Of a stretch of DNA of 64,000 nucleotides, positions 56,052-64,000 are shown one piece after another. The notes under the pieces are model-generated. The model made no database searches. It was not told the origin of the DNA and saw only the letters and a list, made by a program, of their open reading frames with translations. Source of the stretch: Chlorella sorokiniana. Lineage: Eukaryota; Chlorophyta; Trebouxiophyceae; Chlorellales; Chlorellaceae. Position 1 is the stretch's first letter. Every line of letters starts with the position of its first letter. The DNA lies in NCBI GenBank assembly GCA_025917655.1, contig CP084610.1:1798001-1862000 (forward strand). The letters run 5' to 3'. The position numbers and the translations under genes were made by a program.

Positions 56052-56287
56052 GCTATGAAGCTTCGTGCGACGAGTTGAAGCGGGTCGCGCCGCCACGCAT
56101 TGCTAAAGAGCCAGAGCCAGAGCTGGTCTGACGTGCCGCCCCGCCCCGCCCAGTCATATCCTCGCCCATGCTCTGCGCCATGCCCATCCATCACAGACGA
56201 CCAGTCTGGGTCGAATCCACATGAGCTTCGCCAGGCAAGGAAATAGCACTGCGATCAGATCGGACCCCACGCCCCCGCTCATTTCCG

Positions 56288-59200
56288 CTAGCGTGCCGCC
56301 CTTGTGCTGGTGGTGCTGCGCCGCCGCTCCTCGGCGCCACGCCGTTTGGCGTACCACCCGTTGAAGTCCAGCTGCAGCTCCGCCAGCGCTGTCCTGGCAC
56401 CCGTGTCCTGCAAAGCTTGCTGCAGCTGCTGCACGCGCGCCTCGAAGCCCGCCATGGCGGCGGCCAGCGGCGCCCACGCCTCGTCCAGCCGCAGCGCCGA
56501 GCTCCAGCGCGTCGCGGCGGTACGCCCGGCCGCTCTGTACCGCGGAGCGCAGGCAGTACGCAAAGTCCAGCAGGCCCTGCATGCAGGCCTCCACCGCCCG
56601 CGCGCGCCGCGGGCTGCCGCCAAACGAGAGGCAGTCCTCTGCGAGGAGTTGAGCATGAGGGCGGGGGACAGCGGGCGTCGTCTCCCGCTGCTCTGGCCCC
56701 CACATCCCCCACGGCAAGAGAACGGAACACGCAGCTGTAGGAGCGTCCCAAAGCGGCACACGCCTGGCCGGTAACCAGCAGCAGCAGCGGCCGCGGCAGG
56801 GGTGGAAAGCGTAGGAAGGCGGCGCCAGCGCGCGTGCAGCGCCTTGTTCGTCCCACGCCCACCTGAGGCCTGGCGCACGTAGCGGCGGTGCAGGTCCAGC
56901 AGCTCCTGCAGGTCGGCGATGCCCTGTGGATGGGGCAAGGGAAGAAAGGAAAGGAAGGAATGGGAGGGAAGTGAGGATACGGCAGGTTGCGGCGGCGATG
57001 GAGCGTGGGCCCGGGACAGCGTCCTGCCGTGCCCAGCGGATGGGGCGGAGGAAGCGTGTCTCCCCATGATGCTGCCGCCATGCGAGGCAGGCAGGCTGCC
57101 TGTGGCAACAGAAAATAATTCTATTCACCTGCTGCGAGCGCTGGAACTGGTCCGCCCAGGCAGCGGCATCCGGGTCGTGGCTGCCGCCCGGCGCATCGCC
57201 CTCGGCCGCCGCAGCCGCCGCTGCCGCCAGCTCAGAAGCCAGGCTGGTCTGTGTGGAGAGGCGCCCGGTGGCGGCGGCCGTGGGGCGCCGCTGCCGCTCG
57301 GGCGCCGCGGCCGTGCCTACCGGCAGCGACGGCTTGGCCGCAAAGCGGGACAGCTGCCGTGCGGTGCATCCACCCACGCCGCCTGACGCCGCCGCCGCTG
57401 CCGTGGATCCGGGTCGGGGTTGCGGCGGCTGACCCGGGCAATGAGCCGGAGCCCGCCGCTCCCAGCAAGCTGTTGAAGCGCGACAGGCGGCCGCTGCCCG
57501 CCGCCAGCGCGCTGGGGCTGCCTGGAGCGCTGCCGCCCAGCTGCCGGCCCAGCTGCTGCGCCAGGCGGTGCGCCGCCTTGCCGGTGGGGCCCAGGCTGCT
57601 CATGCGGCTCAACACGCCTGTGGCTGCAGCTGCAGAGCCAGGGACGGGACGCGGGAAGCAAGCGGAAGCCGGTTGGCGGCACAGAGCGCCTTGCCCCTCA
57701 AGTCACATGCAGCGTGGTGAGCGGCATTCCAGCGCGGCGCCGCCGCCTCACCGCTGGGCTGGCGGCTGACCACGGCGGCCGCCACCTCCTCGGAGCTGAC
57801 CATCAGCTTGGCCAGCAGGTGCACCCAGCAGTCGCCTGGCGAGGGTGGCGGCGAGCAGGGGGCAGCGCACGCAGTGAGTGTGTGGGTACGCGGGGTTCCA
57901 GGGCCCCAGCGGGCGGCGACTGCGCCACGCTGGCGACCCCCAACCCAAGCAATTGCTGTGCGGAAGTGCAGGTGGCCCAGCCGCCACCCATATCCTGATG
58001 CAGACCCAAACCCAGGCACGCTTCCACCGCCAGCGGGCCCCCCTCACCCGAGGTGCGCGCGTGCAGGAAGGCCTGCAGGGAGGCCACAAACTGCGCGGCG
58101 GCGAAGCGGAAGGCGCGCAGGGCCTGCAGGCGGCGGTGGGCACGGTCGGCCTCGTCCTCGCTGCGGGGGGTGGGGGAAAGGGCGGGTGAAAGGGTTTGTG
58201 AGGGGGTGGTGCGTGGGCGTGGGCACCTATGCTCCCGTGTGAGGAGGGGCAGCGCGGTTTGCGACAGAGTAGCCCAGGCACGCCCAGCGGCTGCACCCAA
58301 GCAGGCCTCCAGCGCTCCAGCAAACAAAGCACAGCCCCGCCCTGAGCCTTACCAGCAGAGTGCCCCCGGCAAATGCGCGCCCGCCCCCCCCATCCCGGCC
58401 TCCACCCTCCCCCACTATGAACACACACGCACCACCCACCCCCGCCACACACACCACCACCCACACAGCCCCACCTCAGCAGCAGCTCCGCGCTGGAGGC
58501 AGCCTGCTCCGCCAGCGGCGCCGTCAGGCCGCGCACCAGCTGGGCCGCGCGGCGCAGGCGGGCCATGAGGGAGAAGACGGCGGCGTAGCCCTGCAGCGTG
58601 TCCTGCAGAAAAGAAAGAAACAGCGGGAGACCCAGACCGCAGGGGCACGGGCGCTCAGGCACGGGGACCCAGCGTGGGACTTGACAGGGGGCCACACGAA
58701 AAGGTTAAGGCTTGGGCAGCGGCGGGTGCGGCGGCAGGGGCGCAGTGCCGGCGCGGCTGGCTGCGCTCGCAACAGCCCTTTTGGGGGTTGGTGAGGCGCA
58801 GCCGCGGGCGCCTCACCTCTGTCAGCACTGCGCTCAGCGGCCAGCCCACTTGGTAGTCCAGGGCCACGCAGTCCAGGCAGTCCAGGGCCGCAGGGTTCAG
58901 CTGGGCTGCATGCGGGGCCGCCAAGGAAGCCAGTGAGAAGGGGCAGTGAGCGCAACGAGGCGGCTGTGAGCGCGGAGCAGCGCCAGCAGATTGGCCACCG
59001 TTCCGCTGGGTCTGTGTTCCCGCAGCGCCATCAAGCGCGGAGTCTCGCTGCTGGGAGGCCCCCCGCGATGCACCCACCGCTGATCGGCCCGCTGTGCGAG
59101 CTCCCGCGCGCCCGCCGCTGCGGCGTGGCGCCCGAGGCCACCGCCCCCGCCTCAGCCGCCACAGCCGAGGAGCCCTTGGCCAGCAGGCGGATGCGCAGGT

Positions 59201-62200
59201 GGGCGGCATAGGGGTCGGCCTCGGCAGAGGTGCCCTGTGGCAAGGGGAAGCCATGCAGTTGTTGCTGGAGCAGTTACACGAGGCAGCAGGCAGCCAGCTG
59301 GCCTGTTGTAGGCTGCAGGGCATGAGGGGTTTGCCGGCGGCGAGGAGGAGCAGCGGGCCAGGCAGTAGCAGCGAGAGCCAGAATGCAACATGGGGCCAGA
59401 ATGCAACACGGTTGCTGTAAACTGAGACACACACACCCACACACACCACCAATTGCCCACAACCCAACATCCTCACCCGGGCTGCATCCGCCAGGATGGC
59501 ATGCGCCTGGTGGGAGGGCAGCGGGAGCAGCGAGTCGGCGGCGGCCCCCAGCCGCCCCACCAGCGCCTCCGCCCAGTCGCCTGCGCCTTGAAAGAAGTAC
59601 CTGCCGGGCGGGCGGGGCAGCAGCCGTGATCATGCAGCGTGCAGCGGGGTGATCGCGGGGAGTGAGGACGGAAGGCCATGCGGGGAAGGAGGGAGGCCGA
59701 CCCCGAACCACCATCTTACTGTACCGCAGGTGCCCTCCGAACCCGGATGGCGGCAGGACATGCCTGCCTAAGGCCCAAGGCCGCCAAATGATAGGCTCAA
59801 CGCCCGATCCACCCACTACAATCTGAGAATGCCTCATCCTTCACCCTCAACACGCCAAACAAACCAGCCAAAGCCGCCGCCACCACCTCGACACACCTCC
59901 AGCGCACGCACGGCAAGCATGCAGCCCCACCTGCGCAGTGCCTCCAGGTGCTCCAGCACCTTCAGTTCATCCAGGAAGAGCCTGCAGTACACAAGGCGAT
60001 ACATGGGCGGCGTCAACGCAGCATGGCGATGGCTGTCGGCAACAAACTTGCTTTCAGACAGCAACGAGTTGCTTGGCTGGAAGATGCACCCAAAAGCTGC
60101 CCGTTAGCCTGGCAGAAGACTTCAGTACTGAACGAAAACTGGCGCCCACCTGACGCATGCACGGCTGACAGCACGGTATTGCGACAGTACGCTGTGAGTG
60201 AGGCTTGTCTCTAGTACCGCCGAAAGCGGGGCTAGAGCCTCCACGGAAGCTTCATCGCCCTCATCTTCCACACCTGCCGTGCCGCTTGCCACCGACAGCT
60301 GGTGCTGCAGCACCGCGCTAGCGGCGTATGGCAGCTGCTGCTGCGTGGGCGCCAGGCCAATCCAGCCAGGCTGCAAAGGCTGGCGGGGGCCTCGGCGCCT
60401 GCAGACCCTGACGCGCCTCCTCCCTGTGGTGCAGTGTTCTCCTGCTGCTGCTGCTGCTGCCGCTCGTCTTGAAATCGTGTTTTCAAGGGTGGCAGCGATG
60501 CCGCCGACGGCTGCGAAGGCAGACCAGCAGGCTGGGCGTCCTGCTGATCCTGGGCGGGTCCCGCCGCCTGCTGCTGGTCCCGCACAGTGCCACTGGCAGA
60601 GAGCGGGTGATCCGGCTGCGCTGCCGGCTGCAGCTGTGAGCTGCTCAGGCCTGTGTGGCCCAGCGCTTGCTCCAACTCGGCCACGGCCTCAGAGTGCTGC
60701 CGCAGCGCAGCGCGGGCCTGCAGCTGGCGATCCGCCGCCTCCTCCTGAGCACGCTCTGCCGCCCGCCGCAGCTGCCGCTCCGCCACGGCGGCCGCCTGCT
60801 CCCGCAGCAGCGCCGCCTTGCCGCTCTGCTGGCGCGACAGCGCGGCAGCCTTGCGCTCGGCCCGCTGAGTCGCCTCCTGCTGCTGCGCCACGGCTCGGCC
60901 CAGCAGCTCCTCGGCTGCCGCCTGCTGCGCCAGCCGCCGCTGCAGCGTCAGCCCGCCCAGCCACGCGTCCACGGCTGCAGTACGAGCGGCGTCCTGCTCC
61001 TGGCTGATGCGTACCGCCTCCTGCAGCCCCGCCGCACTTAGCTGCAAGTCCATGCTTCCGTCACTGGCGCCAGCTGTGCCGCAAGCGTCGCCCCAGCCGC
61101 CTCCCAGCCCAAGCCAGCGCTCTGATGCCTCTTCATCGTCATCTGCCGCCATGCCCGCTTGCCCGTTCAGCCCATCGATCAGGCCGGGAAGCAACGCCGC
61201 GCCTCTCCCTGCCAGCCCCGCCACCCCACCAGCAGGGCCTGCCTCAGTGCCGCAGCCGCCGCTGTTGCCGAGCCGGTGCCAGCGCGCCGCCGCCTCCCGC
61301 TCCGCCACTTCGCCCAGCTGCAGCGCCAGCTGGCGGCCGTGCCCTTCCAACGAGTGCAGCAGGCGCAGCTGGGAGCCGGCCCGCATGAAGGCCGCATGGA
61401 GGGGGCGCAGGAAGGCGGGGGGTCAGCGGGCACCAGCTGCATCACAGGGGGCAGGGGGAGGCATCAGAAACCGCGACCACGCTGGCCGGCTGGGCAAAGG
61501 CTCCGCTGCCGCACTAACAGGAACACAATCCATTGACAACGGAAGTTCGCGTCTGGTGCAAGCTGTTTTCCGGCCAGTTCCAGCCCTGCCGGCAAACTGC
61601 TGCAGGAGGCCAGGGTTCCCGGCGGCGGGGCAGCAGCGGCAGCGCACCACGCCAGCCTGGCGTTCGTGTGGAGGCAGGAAGGCCAGCGTCAGCAGCTCCC
61701 GGTCCCCTGCGACGCCAAACTCGGGCGCCACGGCCTGCTCAAGGGGAGAGGCGGAGAGCGAGGAATCAAGAGGATAGGAAGGCGTCGTCAGAGTGCAAGG
61801 CAGCGAGGCTGCGTGGGCCGGTTGCTGAGCGGGCGCTGCTGCGGTACCGTGAGCAGCGCAGAGCGCGCAGCCCCAACGTGGCGCACTCCCTTGCGGAAGA
61901 GGAGGGCAAGGTCAGCAGGCGGCAGCTGCAATGCCAGCGAGGCGGCCTCACCCGGGCGCAAAGGCCCAGGCACGCACGTGGCGCAGGTAGGGCTGCAGCG
62001 CCTCGCCAAACAGGAAGCGCAGCATGGGCAGGTCGGCGGCGTCTGCGCGGCCAGGAAACGCACAGCGCGACAAGGATCAGGGCCGGAGGAAGCGGGGTTT
62101 CCCCCAGGGGGAATCAGAGTGAGGAAGCAGCCCAGTGCGTCATTCAAGCTTTGGAGCCAGTCCCTGTCAGCGCGGCCACCAGCATCCATGCGGGAACGAT

Positions 62201-64000
62201 GGCGGCGCACCTGCTTCGCTGACCCGGCGGTACAGGTAGTCCAGCAGGTCTGTACCGCGAGGAAAGCCCTCCTGCCACCTCCGCCGCTTCCCTTGGGCTG
62301 CCTGCTGCTGGCCAGCACCGAGCTCCCAGGCTGCCTGCTGCTGGCCCTCGGCATCATCGAGAATGGCTGATTGTGGTTGCTCGTGGGCGGGTGGCCCCGC
62401 AGCTTCAGGGCAGCACCAGCACAGCTCCGCCAGCGAGCGCAGCTGCAGCTGCAGCCGCCGCGTGTGCAGCGCCACCTGCAGCAGCGAGGGCGTGCGGCGG
62501 CGGAAGCAGACGGCGCCCACAGCGCCGTCGCCCGGCGACCGCCGCTCCACCCACGGCCGCCCCTCCTGCTGCTCCAGCTGCTGCAGCGCGGCTGCCTGAC
62601 GCTGCAGCACCGACGCAACACCCGCGGCAAAGGCCTGCTGCACGGGGTCTCTGCCGCTGGCTGGGGTGCGGCTGGCGGCGCTGGCGCCGCCGTGGAGAGC
62701 CGCCACAAACCCCTGCAGGCGCTGCCGCAGCTGCCCTGCAGCTGCCAGCGAGCGCAGCATGCCCGCCACGCTGGCCCGGGAAGCGCCCCAGGCGCCGCCA
62801 GCAGCGCCTGCAGGCGCAGCAGCGCCGCCGCCACCCCCTGCAGCGCCAGCAGGGCCGCCGCCGCCAGCTCAGCCTCTTCCAGGCTCCACAGCGGGCTGGG
62901 GGGCCCTGGCTGCTGCCCCCGGCTGCACCGCTGCGGTTGGCGGCGGCACCAAACAGGCCTTGAGGCTCCACGGAGTCTGCAGAGGCGGCGTCTCCACCGT
63001 CTGAAGCGCCCTCCCAATCTGCCGTGCCCGCCGCAGCGTCCGCCGCAAACAGTGTGCAGCTGCCGGGCTCGTCCCCATGCTCAGCAGGCTCAGTGGGAGG
63101 CCCAGCGGGCGCGGCGGCGCCCGCGCCGCCCGTCCCGCTGCAGCGTTGATAGAGAGCCGGGCACCGGGAGCCAGGCGGCGGCGCAGGGTGGCGGTAGCGA
63201 CGGCGCGGCGGCTGGGCTCCAAACAGGGCGGCTGCCCAAGCCAGCAGAGAGGTCCTGCGTGGGGCGGCGAAAAAGATGCAGATCATCAGCCAGAAGTGCC
63301 TAGCGCCTTCCCAACGGCTGCCCAGCTCCTGCGCGGCAGCCGCCAGGGAGCTGGCGCAGCCACGCAGCGCTGTGCGGCACACACCTCCCCAAGACAGCAT
63401 GCTGGCCAGCCGGCAGCCGAGCGAATCAGGGAAAATGACTGCGCGGCTTGACTCGCCACCATGCACGCTGCAGCGACGGGCTTGCCTGAACGTCCTCAAT
63501 CCCGGCAAAGGCGTCCGTGGGCAGGCCGAGCTCTTCAGTAAGCAGCGCCGCCACCGCGCCGCCGCCCTGGGTGAGGGCATGCGGGTCGGGGGCCTCACAA
63601 AACACGGCCTCGGTGAGCTGCGCTGCGCCGTGCTGGGGGCCCGGCGCGGCATAGCGCGCGCTGGAAGAGCCTACAGCCGAGCTCAGGGGGCGTTCCAGGC
63701 CTGACGGCGCGGCCCGCGGAGCGTGGCGGGCAGCGTCTGCTTGGAAGGTGAAGCGGCGCTGGCGCAGCGAGGGGCGAGTGCCGGCCAGGCCCAGAAGCAG
63801 CGCCAGCAGGGCGGAGTGCTCAGACAGCGGCAGCTCCGGCGCGGCGCCCGACTCCGCCTCGGCCAGGGAGCCCAGCAGGCGGTACGATGCGCAGCTGTGC
63901 AGGGTGGACAGGGGTGGGGAAGCAGGGAGCAACAGCTGGCGTCAGGTGTGCAGCTTGCGCCACGGCGCCGAGACAGGCTTGACAGCACCCTTCAGGGGCA
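56288..64000 (-). CDS. Gamma-tubulin complex component, GCP6-like (partial, N-terminus off right edge)
   Basis: Spc97/Spc98 family protein of the gamma-tubulin ring complex, which nucleates microtubules. From the right: SYRLLGSLAEAESGAAPELP, a GRIP1-type region (SVAGMLRSLAAAGQLRQRLQ, GTDLLDYLYRRVSEA, DLPMLRFLFGEALQPYLRHV), then HAAFMRAGSQLRLLHSLEGH. A long Ala/Gln/Glu-rich insertion (about 60450-61080) with coiled-coil potential follows. The GRIP2 region contains FFQGAGDWAEALVGRLGAAA, ALDCLDCVALDYQVGWPLSA, LQGYAAVFSLMARLRRAAQL, RALRAFRFAAAQFVASLQAF, IADLQELLDLHRRYVRQA, DCLSFGGSPRRARAVEACMQ and LLDFAYCLRSAV. The C-terminus has LAELQLDFNGWYAKR and ends at TAG 56288-56290. The middle insertion and the LDYQVGWPL motif favour GCP6 over GCP5, but I cannot exclude GCP5. 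Several frame slips occur in the Ala-rich parts. Confidence 0.78.

Noticed and set aside
60198-61007. Plus-strand open frame over the GCP insertion
   Set aside because: The minus strand there encodes a regular coiled coil continuous with GCP motifs on both sides. The plus frame is Pro/Ala low complexity.
1-64000. tRNA, rRNA, CRISPR arrays, bacterial operons
   Set aside because: No cloverleaf with a T-loop consensus, no rRNA-like sequence, no regular repeat-spacer array and no Shine-Dalgarno-linked gene strings were seen. The DNA is eukaryotic and intron-rich.

Overview
The window is nuclear DNA from a green alga, most likely a trebouxiophyte of the Chlorella/Micractinium type. It is very GC-rich and gene-dense. 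Nearly every gene is split by short GT-AG introns of about 100-300 bases, and the proteins are plant/algal: sucrose-phosphate phosphatase, importin alpha of the IMPA-9 type, a plastid ABCD half transporter, mitochondrial cytochrome c1 and NDUFV1. There is no operon structure, no CRISPR array, and no tRNA or rRNA that I could recognise.

Layout, left to right (strand): sucrose-6-phosphate phosphatase (-, runs off the left edge); Sec61 beta (+); a large SMP/C2 synaptotagmin-like membrane-contact protein (+); a DUF3140-like protein (-); an ABCD-type half transporter (-); an importin alpha (+); a plastid-type PDZ membrane protein (+); a secreted LRR / proline-rich / single-TM protein with a tail of repeated NPxF/Y motifs (-); two tandem F-box/LRR genes (+,+); cytochrome c1 (-); complex I NDUFV1 (+); a TPR-MYND gene with an in-frame TGA (+); a secreted glycoprotein of unknown function (+); PUS10 pseudouridine synthase (-); thymidine kinase (+); a SelU/PRXL2-type thioredoxin-fold protein with TGA at the first position of its CxxC site (-); and a gamma-tubulin complex component, GCP6-like (-, runs off the right edge).

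The genes are mostly arranged in divergent and convergent pairs. Four head-to-head pairs share only about 250-375 bases between start codons: SPP/Sec61 beta, ABCD/importin alpha, CYC1/NDUFV1 and PUS10/TK. CYC1 and NDUFV1 are both respiratory-chain subunits. Otherwise the genes are unrelated housekeeping and membrane genes and do not form one pathway.

The most interesting items are: (1) a probable selenoprotein U, with a G-Sec-P-F-C-W-E-L-A site and a SECIS-like hairpin in its 3' UTR; (2) the LRR receptor-like protein with eight NPx(F/Y) motifs in its predicted cytoplasmic tail; (3) an exactly identical 257-base exon-intron-exon block shared by the two F-box genes, which looks like gene conversion; and (4) a pervasive pattern of single-base losses in short G or C runs that breaks the reading frame inside strongly conserved motifs in at least a dozen genes. 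I read (4) as consensus error of the assembly rather than pseudogenes, so gene models here must be built with frame corrections. Coordinates below span start codon to stop codon and include introns.
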